This document shows positions 17,339 to 25,853 of a stretch of 53,223 bases of DNA, piece by piece. This stretch comes from a virus. The translations under genes and the position numbers were made by a program. Location of the stretch: the IMG/VR virus record IMGVR_UViG_3300027749_005768, positions 1 through 53,223 of that record; one strand, given 5' to 3'. Below the pieces are notes generated by a model. That model saw only the letters and a list, made by a program, of their open reading frames with translations. It was not told where the DNA came from and ran no database searches. Position 1 is the stretch's first letter; each line of letters opens with the position of its first letter.

Positions 17339-17679
17339 CACTTGAAATTTACAATAAAATTTTACAAAACTTTCTTCAGTCTAAAGTTACCTTTAAGTGT
17401 GATAATAAAGTATTAAAGACAGGAAAATTAAAACTTTTTAATGTAAAGCAATATTTTATAAAGTTCTATATAGAGACAGATAAAGGAGAAAGTAAAGTTT
17501 TAGAGCTACCGTATCCTTTTTTAATGAATTATGGTGATAATGGTATATGTACTTTAAACTATAGAGTAAGCTCTTTATGTAATAATACACAGCCAGTAAT
17601 AGGCAGACTAAAAACATGTAAGACAACTTCTTCTCATAAAATTTACGATAATGTTGTCAACATTATACCTATTAATTGA
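17335..17679 (+). CDS. Hypothetical protein
   Basis: 114 residues, no family recognised. It looks like a small beta-rich cytoplasmic protein: alternating hydrophobic strands (VTFKCDNKVLKTGKLKLFN, YFIKFYIETDKGESKVLELPYPF) and no membrane segment. Translationally coupled to the WYL_2-like gene, which suggests a shared role. Confidence 0.6.
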   Translation: MTLEIYNKILQNFLQSKVTFKCDNKVLKTGKLKLFNVKQYFIKFYIETDKGESKVLELPYPFLMNYGDNGICTLNYRVSSLCNNTQPVIGRLKTCKTTSSHKIYDNVVNIIPIN

Positions 17680-17706
17680 GAGGGAACTAGCATATAATAG
17701 TAATAT

Positions 17707-19344
17707 ATGCTTAATGGGTTATTACAAAAATTTCCGGAACCGTTTACTCCGAATAAGTCTCAAGTTAAACTGATTAAAAATATTGAGCAAGCGTTTGATG
17801 ATGGTTATAAGTTTGTAGTGTGCAGTGCACCGACAGGGTCAGGTAAATCATTTATATCTAAAACATTAGGTAATGATTCAAAAGAGCCTTCAGAAGATTA
17901 TATTGATCTTGTAAATTCATATCAAATCTATAAGCATAATAACGTTGGAGGTTATCAAAATGAAGCTGAGGATGAAAAACCGTTTGGTGCTTTTGCTCTT
18001 ACAATTACAAAGGCTCTACAAGATCAATATAAAGAATTATTTGATGATGTAGATGTTCTCAAAGGTAAGTCAAACTATCAATGCAGTTATGATAATAACT
18101 TCACAGTTGAGAGTGCACCGTGTGTACATATTAAGAGCTTAAAAGAGGACTGCTGGAAGAAGAATAGCTGTCCATACTATAATGCAAGAAACAAAGCTCT
18201 TACATCTAAGTTTGCTACACTAAACTATAATATGTTCTTTGCGTTACCAGCGCACGTAAAACGTAAGCAGTATCTTATTTGTGATGAAGCTTCTGAATTA
18301 GAAGATCAACTTGTTAAGGAATTTTCATGTCAGGTTAATTATGATTTTCTTAAAAAGTCAATGGTAATCATCCGTCCGTTTCCAAGTGATACAGATTACG
18401 GTAAGGTTGGTAAGTGGGTTAATACTCTATGTCAAGATATTGAGGAACGCGTCGAGGAGTTACGTGAGGAAATTACAAATAAAAGTGCAAAACGTACTCC
18501 TGCTGCTTTAAACGAACGGAAGAATGAAGTAATTTTACTACTAAACATTCATAGTAAGTTACGAGCTATTGTAGATACATGGCATGATAGTGAGTATCTT
18601 TTTGAACGAGTTGCAAAGGGAATTAATTTTATGCCTCTTAAGGTAGATAAACTATCTAGGTATTTGTTTGAGTATGCTGATAAAGTAATTCTTATGTCAG
18701 CTACAATTATTGACCCTGCAAATTTTTGTAAAACCTTAGGGATTGATAAGTTTAAATATATTGAAGCAGAGTCTACTTTTGATCCTAATAAAGCTCCAAT
18801 TTATGCCAATACAAAAGTAAAGTTAAACTATAGTAATATGCAGGCTAATTTACCTAAAATTGTAAGTCAGATCGAGCAGATCTGTAAGCACCATGAAAAT
18901 GATAAGGGACTTATTCATACGCAGACAAATACTATTACAAAATATCTTCAAGATAATCTTAAGTGTTCTCGTATTTTATATCGTGAACCAGGTGTACGAA
19001 ATGAAGAAATTTTAGATAAGCATTTTAATTCAGATAAGCCAACAATTATGGCTTCACCATCTATGTCTCATGGTGTAGATTTAAAAGACGATTTAGCACG
19101 TTTTCAGATTATTATTAAGGCACCATATCTACCTACTAATGATAAACGAGTAGAAAGAATGATGAAGGTAGACTTTAGCTGGTATACAAATAAAATGCTT
19201 AGTTCGCTTATTCAATCATGTGGACGTGGTGTTAGATCTAATAAGGACCACTGCATTACGTATATTCTTGATGCCGCAATTGTAGAAAATATTGTTAAGT
19301 ATAAACATAAGATTCCGAAATACTTTTTAGATAGATTTGTCTAG
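17707..19344 (+). CDS. DinG/XPD-type SF2 DNA helicase
   Basis: 545 residues. Walker A is APTGSGKS (residues 40-47), Walker B is the DEAS variant in LICDEASELED, and motif III is LMSATI. GLIHTQTNTITKYL is motif IV and QSCGRGVRS the motif VI arginine-finger region. Four cysteines between motifs Ia and II (QCSYD, PCVHI, DCWKK, SCPYY) have the arrangement of the XPD/DinG iron-sulphur cluster. This predicts a 5'-3' DNA helicase. A TATAATA sequence lies 7 nt before the ATG. The stop overlaps the start region of the gp15-like gene. Confidence 0.87.
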   Translation: MLNGLLQKFPEPFTPNKSQVKLIKNIEQAFDDGYKFVVCSAPTGSGKSFISKTLGNDSKEPSEDYIDLVNSYQIYKHNNVGGYQNEAEDEKPFGAFALTITKALQDQYKELFDDVDVLKGKSNYQCSYDNNFTVESAPCVHIKSLKEDCWKKNSCPYYNARNKALTSKFATLNYNMFFALPAHVKRKQYLICDEASELEDQLVKEFSCQVNYDFLKKSMVIIRPFPSDTDYGKVGKWVNTLCQDIEERVEELREEITNKSAKRTPAALNERKNEVILLLNIHSKLRAIVDTWHDSEYLFERVAKGINFMPLKVDKLSRYLFEYADKVILMSATIIDPANFCKTLGIDKFKYIEAESTFDPNKAPIYANTKVKLNYSNMQANLPKIVSQIEQICKHHENDKGLIHTQTNTITKYLQDNLKCSRILYREPGVRNEEILDKHFNSDKPTIMASPSMSHGVDLKDDLARFQIIIKAPYLPTNDKRVERMMKVDFSWYTNKMLSSLIQSCGRGVRSNKDHCITYILDAAIVENIVKYKHKIPKYFLDRFV

Positions 19345-20479
19345 ACTAAATAATATTATCAAAGATTATACTTACAATTTTGAAATAAAGGATCTACTTA
19401 CGCAATTTATTGCGGCTTTCGATGATGTTGTTATAAAGCGTTATGACAAAGATAGAAATGCAAAAGAAGACGTTGAGGTTCGTTATGTTTTAGCTCCTAA
19501 ACAACGGGTAATGTATGATATTGTTAATAAAGCACAAAATTTAACATTACCCGTTGTTGCTGTTAATGTTACTGGTATCTCAAGGGATACAACAAGAGTC
19601 TTTAATAAGCTTGATAGTATCTATAATCCGTTGAGTGAGACGAATAATAGTAATATTAAGATGCCAGTCCCTATTAATATTGAAGTTAATATGTCTATAT
19701 TAGCTAGATATATGCAGGATATGGATCAAATATTATCTAACTTTATACCATATAATAACCCATACATAATTCTTTCATGGAAGGAGCCTGCTGTTAATCC
19801 TCGTCAGGTTGTAGAAATACGATCAGAGGTATTATGGGGAGGTAATATAAGTTTAACTGAACCTACAGATACAACATACTCTGAAAAGTTTAGAATAGTT
19901 GCAGATACATCATTTACTATTAAAGGTTGGTTATTTAAAAATCAAAATGATTTATCTGCACCTATTTATTTTATTGATACAAACTTTATACCTGTAGATA
20001 AAGGGTTAATTATAAACATAGACGATTATAATTTTAATTATAACACACTCTCTACAACTGCTTCTAGCATTCCAGAGGTTGAAACAGTTAGTATATCTGC
20101 TATACCTACGTTTACAAATATATATTATAATTTATCTGGAGAAGGTAAACTACACGAGGTGAGTACTAACTTTAAAATAAATAATAAGTTTATTAATAAC
20201 TTTTTTATATATGGTAGTAATTTTAACCATACTACAGCTGTAATACTGAGTACAAATAAAACACTTGTAGGTACACTAACAAGTATTGCATCACGTTATA
20301 CTGGTACTACTACAGGGTATATAATTAGTGCATTATCATATAACATACTTACAGATAATATAATGACTATTTCTTTACCGCCTTTAACAGGTTCAAGTGA
20401 TTTTAATATTATAGTTAATAACGATGCAGGTTGGGGCTCATCTTACGATATAAATAACTTTACTTTTACGAACACCTGA
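19337..20479 (+). CDS. gp15: Tail sheath stabiliser/completion protein (gp15-like)
   Basis: Similar in layout to T4 gp15, which caps the tail tube and sheath for head joining: YTYNF...DLLTQFIAAFDDVVIKR, VEVRYVLAPKQRVMYDIV and the IEVNMSILARYMQDMDQIL block. At 380 codons it is about 100 longer than T4 gp15; residues 245-380 form an added beta-rich domain resembling an IPT/TIG fold (FFIYGSNFN..., ISLPPL..SDFNIIV). No ATG opens the gene. TTG at 19337 is the only standard start, but it lies inside the helicase gene. A TAAATA box sits 5 nt before an in-frame ATC at 19358 whose product aligns with the T4 N-terminus, so translation may begin there. Confidence 0.75.
   Translation: MSRLNNIIKDYTYNFEIKDLLTQFIAAFDDVVIKRYDKDRNAKEDVEVRYVLAPKQRVMYDIVNKAQNLTLPVVAVNVTGISRDTTRVFNKLDSIYNPLSETNNSNIKMPVPINIEVNMSILARYMQDMDQILSNFIPYNNPYIILSWKEPAVNPRQVVEIRSEVLWGGNISLTEPTDTTYSEKFRIVADTSFTIKGWLFKNQNDLSAPIYFIDTNFIPVDKGLIINIDDYNFNYNTLSTTASSIPEVETVSISAIPTFTNIYYNLSGEGKLHEVSTNFKINNKFINNFFIYGSNFNHTTAVILSTNKTLVGTLTSIASRYTGTTTGYIISALSYNILTDNIMTISLPPLTGSSDFNIIVNNDAGWGSSYDINNFTFTNT
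19345..19352 (+). promoter_or_regulatory. Late-promoter-like box ACTAAATA, 5 nt before an ATC codon
   Basis: ACTAAATA followed by ATATT and then ATC at 19358-19360, in frame with the gp15-like gene. This matches the box spacing used before ATG codons elsewhere in the window. Confidence 0.5.
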
Positions 20480-20486
20480 ATAAATA
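20479..20486 (+). promoter_or_regulatory. Late-promoter-like box AATAAATA before portal
   Basis: AATAAATA begins at the last base of the gp15-like stop codon. It lies 8 nt before the portal ATG. No Shine-Dalgarno is visible. Confidence 0.5.
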
Positions 20487-20494
20487 AGTTGTAG

Positions 20495-22324
20495 ATGGCT
20501 GGCGATACAACTTCAAATCAGAATAAAAACTATACAGGTAATGACGGTCGTTCGTCAACTTTTGGTAGGGGGTTAGCAACATTTATTCAAAATAAATTAC
20601 CCTACGCTAATATTATCGATACAGATAATAACCAGTTAAATCCTAAGTATAAGGTATTCGCTGATGCTGGATTACGTAGAACGGAGGCATTAGCTAAAAA
20701 TTCCGTTTCTCTCTCTAATGAATATAATAACTTACCTATTGGTTCTATAGGTAAAGATTCTTCTTTTGGTCAGGTAATGTATGCTAATATTCAAGAGAAT
20801 AAAGGCGCTAGATTACGAGACTATAGAGTTATGGCTGCATACTCAGATGTTGCAGATGCATTAGATGAAATTTGTGATGAGACAATTAACACAGATGAAA
20901 ATGGATGTGAGTTGACTCTTAGTATGAGACACGTAGATTTAAGCTCAAAAGATAAAACGAGCTTAGATGAAGAATTTAATAAATTTGCTGAGTACTTCGA
21001 TTTTAAAAATAAGGGTTGGCAATACTTTAGACAACTATTAATTGAAGGTGAATTGTTTTTTGAACTTATTATTCATAAAGATTACGTTCAAGAAGGTGTA
21101 CTAGGTGCAATCAACTTACCAGGTGAGTTAATTGATCCGGTATATAATAATATTCAGAATATGATGGTGAAGGGCTTTATATATAGAAAGCCTATTTTTG
21201 ATCCAAGACATCCAAATAAACAAGAAAAGGTAGAACATATACCACTAGATCAAAACCAAGTTGTTTATATTAACTCTGGTGTAATGAGTGAGTCAAAAAC
21301 AATGATTCTACCATTTTTAGAAAATGCTAGACGTGCATATAGGCAGTTGTCACTTATTGAAGATGCTATTGTTATCTATAGATTAGTAAGAGCACCAGAA
21401 CGTCTTATATTCAACGTTGATGTAGGTAATATGGCAGCACCAAAAGCCGAAGCATACCTTAAAAAGCTTATTGCTAACTACTGGTCGAGTAAAACATTCG
21501 ATGTTGATCAAGGAGATGTAGTTAAAAAGTTTAATCCGCAGTCGATGCTTGATGCTTTCTGGTTTCCAAAAAGACAAGGATCAGAAGGTTCAAGTGTAAG
21601 TCAACTTCAAGGTGGTCAGAATCTAGGCGAGTTAACTGACTTAATGTACTTTATTAAGAAGCTTTATCGTTCATTAAAAGTACCTACATCAAGACTTGAT
21701 CCTGCTGATGCATTTAGAGATGGTGCAGAAATCTTAAGAGAGGAGCTTAAGATGGCACGATTTATTATTAGACAGCAGCAACGATTTGCTGCTGGTATTA
21801 AAAGAGGATTTATAACACATCTTCAGTTAAAGGGTATATGGGAAAAACTTGATCTTACAGATGGAAATTTAAGTATAGAATTTAACGTTCCAACAAACTT
21901 CTATGAAATGCGTGAAAACCAAAGAATCGAACAACGTGCTGCTAGCTTTAACGCTGTAGCGTCAAATGAGTTCGTTTCTAAAACATATGCACAAAAGAAA
22001 TATCTTGACTGGAAAGATAAAGATATTCTTGCTAACAGAGAGTTTTTACGTAAGGATGCCGAACTTCAATGGGAATTGCAACAAATTACTACTCTCGGAC
22101 CTGCCTGGAGAGAGCAAATAATTGCTGCTGATGTTACAGATGCAGGTGCTGCTGAAGCAGGTGCTGGTGAAATGGGTGGTATGAGCGGCGGTATGCCACC
22201 AGCGTTTGGAGGTGGTGAAGCATCTATTGGTGGAGCACCAGCAGGTGGTGGAGCACCAGCAGGTGGTGAAGTACCGCTAGCAGGTGGCGCTCCAGCTGCA
22301 GAAACACCTCCTCCAGCTGCGTAA
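20495..22324 (+). CDS. gp20: Portal protein (gp20-like)
   Basis: 609 residues, the dodecameric DNA gateway of the capsid. Diagnostic gp20 segments are YRVMAAYSDVADALDEICDETI, YFRQLLIEGELFFELII, GVMSESKTMILPFLENARRAYRQLSLIEDAIVIYRLVRAPERLIFNVDVGNM and LKVPTSRLDP. The last 70 residues are a Gly/Ala/Pro-rich repeat (GGAPAGG units) not found in T4 gp20; it is probably disordered. It begins the head gene block, one gene downstream of the tail-completion gene, without terminase, sheath or tube genes between them, unlike T4. Confidence 0.95.
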   Translation: MAGDTTSNQNKNYTGNDGRSSTFGRGLATFIQNKLPYANIIDTDNNQLNPKYKVFADAGLRRTEALAKNSVSLSNEYNNLPIGSIGKDSSFGQVMYANIQENKGARLRDYRVMAAYSDVADALDEICDETINTDENGCELTLSMRHVDLSSKDKTSLDEEFNKFAEYFDFKNKGWQYFRQLLIEGELFFELIIHKDYVQEGVLGAINLPGELIDPVYNNIQNMMVKGFIYRKPIFDPRHPNKQEKVEHIPLDQNQVVYINSGVMSESKTMILPFLENARRAYRQLSLIEDAIVIYRLVRAPERLIFNVDVGNMAAPKAEAYLKKLIANYWSSKTFDVDQGDVVKKFNPQSMLDAFWFPKRQGSEGSSVSQLQGGQNLGELTDLMYFIKKLYRSLKVPTSRLDPADAFRDGAEILREELKMARFIIRQQQRFAAGIKRGFITHLQLKGIWEKLDLTDGNLSIEFNVPTNFYEMRENQRIEQRAASFNAVASNEFVSKTYAQKKYLDWKDKDILANREFLRKDAELQWELQQITTLGPAWREQIIAADVTDAGAAEAGAGEMGGMSGGMPPAFGGGEASIGGAPAGGGAPAGGEVPLAGGAPAAETPPPAA

Positions 22325-22326
22325 TA

Positions 22327-22334
22327 GATAAATA
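22327..22334 (+). promoter_or_regulatory. Late-promoter-like box GATAAATA, 5 nt from start
   Basis: GATAAATA followed by CTTAT and the ATG at 22340. No Shine-Dalgarno between box and start. Confidence 0.6.
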
Positions 22335-22339
22335 CTTAT

Positions 22340-23485
22340 ATGGCACTCGCATGTGAAGTATTACCTGTATCAGCTTTTCAATCTACAAGTGTAAATAGTA
22401 AAATGGACACATTTTCGGATTTATCAGATCGTATAAAGCGATCACTTGGTTACCCGCTTATTACACTTGAAGTTCATCAAGATCAATTATTTCAAAACAT
22501 ACAAATTGCTTGTGAATACTTTTCAAAGTTTGCAGGATTTACACAGGAATACTTAATTTTTGATTCTGCTCTATATGAGAAAAATAGAGGTATAAGACTA
22601 GATCATTTATTTACACTTGCGAGAGGTGGTCTAACAGATGCGCAAAAAATAGCTAATACTTCTGTGAGACCAGATGCTGACTTCACTGTTGAGACACCTG
22701 CTACAGTATATGTAGCTACATCAGCTATTAATTCTTCTGTATTTGCAGGTTCATCTTCTTTATCTAGTTTATTTACATCTGGGCTAACTGAATTTGAAAT
22801 AGTTGATCAGTCTTTATATACTACAATAACTACTTATAGTCCAATACTTACTAGTATATTTAGACAATCTATATCTAATAAGGTTTCACTACAATCGCAA
22901 CCTGCTACAGCAACACAATACTCTAATGTATTTGACTATGATTTAATGGATTATAGAAAGGTTGTATCTGTAGATGATTTTGAAGAAGGTTCTAATCAAG
23001 GTATTAACTCTTTATTTACACTCGAACAAACACTCGCACAACAAACATACTTTAGTTATGCTTTAGGTAATTATGGATTCGACCTTGTATCGTGGTATAC
23101 AACTAAAGAATGGATGAAGACGCGGGAGAAGATGTTAGCAACAAAACGCGATCTTAAATTTGATCCAAGAACACAATACTTACAAATGTATCCGCAACCT
23201 GGTTCAAGTAAGTTTTACGGGGTAATAGCTTGCTGGCTTGAAAGACCGTTAAGAGACTTAGTTAAAGAGCAGTGGGTATATGAATACGCTTTAGCTTTGA
23301 CTATGATTGTTATAGGTAGAGTGAGAGGTAAGTTTAGTAATGTTTCATTACTTGGAGGAGGTACACTTAACTATGATCTACTTAACGAAGGTACTACCAA
23401 AAAGAAAGAGCTAGAGGATATGTTAACAACAGGCGCTTCTGCTGGTTTTGGAGATTCAGATCCACCAATGTTTTTCTTAGGATGA
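22340..23485 (+). CDS. gp13: Neck/head-completion protein (gp13-like)
   Basis: 381 residues. DLSDRIKRSLGYPLITLEVHQDQLFQNIQIACEYFSKF (about 27-64) matches the N-terminal helical pattern of T4 gp13-type neck proteins. The C-terminal half has FDLVSWYTTKEWMKTREKML, RTQYLQMYPQP and WVYEYALALTMIVIGRVRGKF, in the same order as the family. Residues 85-210 are a Ser/Thr-rich insertion that makes it longer than T4 gp13 (309). gp13 joins the gp20 portal to the tail. Overlaps the next gene by ATGA. Confidence 0.72.
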   Translation: MALACEVLPVSAFQSTSVNSKMDTFSDLSDRIKRSLGYPLITLEVHQDQLFQNIQIACEYFSKFAGFTQEYLIFDSALYEKNRGIRLDHLFTLARGGLTDAQKIANTSVRPDADFTVETPATVYVATSAINSSVFAGSSSLSSLFTSGLTEFEIVDQSLYTTITTYSPILTSIFRQSISNKVSLQSQPATATQYSNVFDYDLMDYRKVVSVDDFEEGSNQGINSLFTLEQTLAQQTYFSYALGNYGFDLVSWYTTKEWMKTREKMLATKRDLKFDPRTQYLQMYPQPGSSKFYGVIACWLERPLRDLVKEQWVYEYALALTMIVIGRVRGKFSNVSLLGGGTLNYDLLNEGTTKKKELEDMLTTGASAGFGDSDPPMFFLG

Positions 23486-23913
23486 GTTCTAAATATAGGC
23501 AGGGAAAATTTATACCTATTAACAAGAGTAAGTTTATAGGTACATATGCAAATTATAGATCTGGACTTGAACTTAAATTTATGCGCTTTTGCGATAATAA
23601 CTCTAATGTAATAAAGTGGGGATCTGAAAATGTAGTGATACCTTATATAAGTCCGCTTGATGGCAGAGTTCATAAGTACTACGTAGATAACTTTGTAGTT
23701 ATACGTGAAGGTAATATAATTAAAAATTATTTAATTGAAATTAAACCTTCTAAACAAACACAACCACCAAAGACAAATTATAAAAAGAAAGAACATTTAC
23801 TATACGAGCAATCAGCATGGATAATAAATTCCGCAAAATGGGAAGCAGCACGCGAACTTTGTAAGAAAAAAGGCTTTGAATTCCTAATACTTACTGAAAA
23901 GCATCTTAATTAA
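23482..23913 (+). CDS. gp4: Head completion nuclease-like protein (gp4-like)
   Basis: 143 residues, close in layout to T4 gp4 (gp50): YRQGKFIPINKSKFIGTY, then YRSGLELKFMRFCDNNSNVIKW, VVIPYISPLDGRVHKYYVDNF and YLIEIKPSKQT. The E...D...ExK spacing (Glu in SGLELKF, Asp in YYVDNF, IEIKP) is that of TnsA/restriction-like nucleases, so it may trim packaged DNA ends before tail attachment. Coupled by ATGA to the neck gene. Confidence 0.8.
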   Translation: MSSKYRQGKFIPINKSKFIGTYANYRSGLELKFMRFCDNNSNVIKWGSENVVIPYISPLDGRVHKYYVDNFVVIREGNIIKNYLIEIKPSKQTQPPKTNYKKKEHLLYEQSAWIINSAKWEAARELCKKKGFEFLILTEKHLN

Positions 23914-23933
23914 ATAGATTTATATACAACTTA

Positions 23934-23941
23934 CATAAATA
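23934..23941 (+). promoter_or_regulatory. Late-promoter-like box CATAAATA, 5 nt from start
   Basis: CATAAATA followed by TAATT and the ATG at 23947. No Shine-Dalgarno present. Confidence 0.6.
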
Positions 23942-23946
23942 TAATT

Positions 23947-24612
23947 ATGGCATTAAAGCTTAACCTATTAGTAGAAAAACCAGCGTTAGAGGATCAGTTT
24001 GAATACGTTGTTGAAGAAAGTAACAGAAACGCTCCTTCTACTCTTTTTATTAAGGGTCCATATATGATGGCTGAGGGCGTTAATAAAAACAAACGCCTAT
24101 ATCCAATTGACGAGTTAAGACAAGAAGTTAAGAGGTATACAGAAGAAATGATTACCCCAGGGAGAGCTATGGGAGAGCTTAACCACCCAACGACTGCTGA
24201 CGTTGATCTTGAGCGTGCTTGCCATATTGTTACGGAAATGTATGAAGACAATAATGTGTTCTACGGTAAATCGAAAGTACTTTCTACTCCATGTGGTTTA
24301 ATTGTTAAGTCACTTATTAACGATGGGGTTAAGGTTGGTATGTCCTCTAGAGCACTCGGCACACTTGAGGAAGGCTCATCACATAACACTGTTAGAAATC
24401 TTAAACTGGTAGCTGTTGACTGTGTCGCTGATCCATCGTTTCCAAAAGCTTTTGTTAATGGTATCTTAGAATCCAAGCAGTGGGTTGTTGCTGTTAATGG
24501 CAAATATGAAGAAGTATACGAAAACTTTGAAAAGTCAATTTCCAAGCTTCCAAGAAAAGATATGGAATTTTTCTTAAGAGAACAAATCCTAAAATTCATA
24601 CAATCTATATAA
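23947..24612 (+). CDS. gp21: Prohead maturation protease (gp21-like)
   Basis: 221 residues; the S78/S80-type serine protease that cleaves scaffold, capsid and internal proteins during T4 head maturation. FIKGPYMMAEGVNKNKRLYP opens the domain. GELNHP (about 78-83) contains the catalytic His, and VGMSSRALG (about 133-141) the catalytic Ser. AVDCVADPSFP is the third conserved block. Its usual cleavage rule in T4 (after Glu in L/I-x-E) is relevant to several small proteins elsewhere in the window. Confidence 0.95.
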   Translation: MALKLNLLVEKPALEDQFEYVVEESNRNAPSTLFIKGPYMMAEGVNKNKRLYPIDELRQEVKRYTEEMITPGRAMGELNHPTTADVDLERACHIVTEMYEDNNVFYGKSKVLSTPCGLIVKSLINDGVKVGMSSRALGTLEEGSSHNTVRNLKLVAVDCVADPSFPKAFVNGILESKQWVVAVNGKYEEVYENFEKSISKLPRKDMEFFLREQILKFIQSI

Positions 24613-24615
24613 ATA
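24608..24615 (+). promoter_or_regulatory. T4-consensus late box TATAAATA, 5 nt from start
   Basis: Exact TATAAATA, overlapping the gp21 stop, followed by ATAGT and the ATG at 24621. With T4 geometry transcription would begin at or next to the A of the ATG. Confidence 0.7.
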
Positions 24616-24620
24616 ATAGT

Positions 24621-24914
24621 ATGGCAAAGAAGCAAGCTAAAAAATCTACAAAAAAGAAACCTATGCCACCTTGGTTAGCCAAGAAAATGGGTAAAGATAA
24701 GGAAACAAAAGGCGCTGCAAAGCCTAAGGCTAAAGGTAATCCTTTTGCTAAAAAAGGGAAAGAAGAAAAACTTACTGAATCTACAGGTATTGTAGAGTTT
24801 ATTAATGCAATTTCTTCGAAAAACTACGCTCAAGCTAATAAATATTTACAAGGTGTAATTGAAGATAAACTTCAACAAAGAATTAGCGCATCCTTAAACG
24901 AACCACTCTTCTAA
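24621..24914 (+). CDS. gp67: Prohead core protein (gp67-like)
   Basis: 97 residues in two parts. Residues 1-52 are extremely Lys/Ala/Pro-rich, and 53-97 form a helical segment (GIVEFINAISSKNYAQANKY..., EDKLQQRI) that matches small prohead core proteins of T4-like phages. EKLTES at about 50-55 is a candidate gp21 cleavage site, which would release the basic peptide into the head. It lies between the protease and the scaffold, the usual neighbourhood. Confidence 0.75.
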   Translation: MAKKQAKKSTKKKPMPPWLAKKMGKDKETKGAAKPKAKGNPFAKKGKEEKLTESTGIVEFINAISSKNYAQANKYLQGVIEDKLQQRISASLNEPLF

Positions 24915-24915
24915 T

Positions 24916-25770
24916 ATGAAAGTTACGAACATACTACCGGACGAAGCAACAGAGATTCTCACAGAAGAATCCCTTCAAGTTATTGAAAATGCCTTCAGCA
25001 AGAAACTTCAATTAACTGTTGAAGCTGCTCTTACTGAACAGGATGATCTATACTCGAAGAAACTTGAACAACTTATCTCTGCTATTGACAAAGACCACAC
25101 AACTAAATTAAAAAGAGTTGTAGAAGCTGTTGATAAAAACAATGCTGGGAAGCTTGTTAAAATTGTCAAAAAGTATGAGCGTGAGCTTACCACAGAAGCT
25201 AAACAATTTAAGTCTACTCTTACAGAAGCTATTTCCAATTATCTTGAAGAATTCCTTGATGAGGCTATTCCTGCTGAAGCAATTGCTGAGGCAACTAAGA
25301 ATAGAACAGCAAGAGAAGTTCTCGGTAATCTCCGTAAGGTATTAGCTATTGATTCAGCTCTTATGAGTGAGTCAGTACAAGGTGCTGTTGTTGATGGTAA
25401 GAATCAAATTGATGCTCTTACACAACAAGTTGAAAAACTTTCTAAAGAAAATGCTCTCGTTAAAGAAAGCTACTTTAAGACAAAGGCTTCTCTTTTAATC
25501 GAAACAAAGACTAACGGTCTTTCTGATAAGAAGAAAGAATATATCAAAAGAGTTCTTAGTGATAAAACACCTAAGTTCATCGAAGAAAACTTCGACTATA
25601 CTCTTAGATTATTCGACAAGAAGGAAAAAGAAAATATTGACATTCTTAGAGAAGAAGCATTCAGCGCACGTAAAGTAAAAGCTGACGCTCCTGTTCTTAG
25701 AGAGTCAACACAAATAAAAGAAACTATTTCAGGTAATCCGTATCTTTCAGAGATGCAGAAGTATAAATAA
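24916..25770 (+). CDS. gp22: Prohead scaffold protein (gp22-like)
   Basis: 284 residues, predicted to be almost entirely alpha-helical and highly charged. It opens with EEIL-like ILTEESLQVIENAFSKKLQ, has a repeated KLxxLxxxIDKDHTTKL heptad region (residues 40-90), and FLDEAIPAEAIAEA near 115. The ending NPYLSEMQKYK resembles the T4 gp22 C-terminus that binds the capsid shell. Placement directly before the major capsid gene is diagnostic. Its stop codon overlaps the TATAAATA box of the next gene. Confidence 0.88.
   Translation: MKVTNILPDEATEILTEESLQVIENAFSKKLQLTVEAALTEQDDLYSKKLEQLISAIDKDHTTKLKRVVEAVDKNNAGKLVKIVKKYERELTTEAKQFKSTLTEAISNYLEEFLDEAIPAEAIAEATKNRTAREVLGNLRKVLAIDSALMSESVQGAVVDGKNQIDALTQQVEKLSKENALVKESYFKTKASLLIETKTNGLSDKKKEYIKRVLSDKTPKFIEENFDYTLRLFDKKEKENIDILREEAFSARKVKADAPVLRESTQIKETISGNPYLSEMQKYK
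25762..25769 (+). promoter_or_regulatory. T4-consensus late box TATAAATA for the major capsid gene, long leader
   Basis: Exact TATAAATA overlapping the gp22 stop codon. The gp23 ATG is 84 nt downstream of the box, so this transcript would have a leader of about 80 nt, unlike the other late-type boxes. The leader contains AGGTC/GACCT arms and a purine-rich GAAAGGAAAAA at 25831-25841. Confidence 0.65.
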
Positions 25771-25853
25771 GAATAGAAAAGAATTTTTCACCCTGAACAA
25801 TGAGGTCCATCTAAGTGACCTGAGTTAATCGAAAGGAAAAACTAATATAAATT

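Noticed and set aside
24261-24635. 124-codon minus-strand frame opposite gp21
   Set aside because: It lies wholly under the prohead protease gene, whose motifs are clear; no independent signals.
24916-25770. 71- and 76-codon frames overlapping gp22
   Set aside because: Both are out-of-frame shadows of a helical, lysine/glutamate-rich gene.
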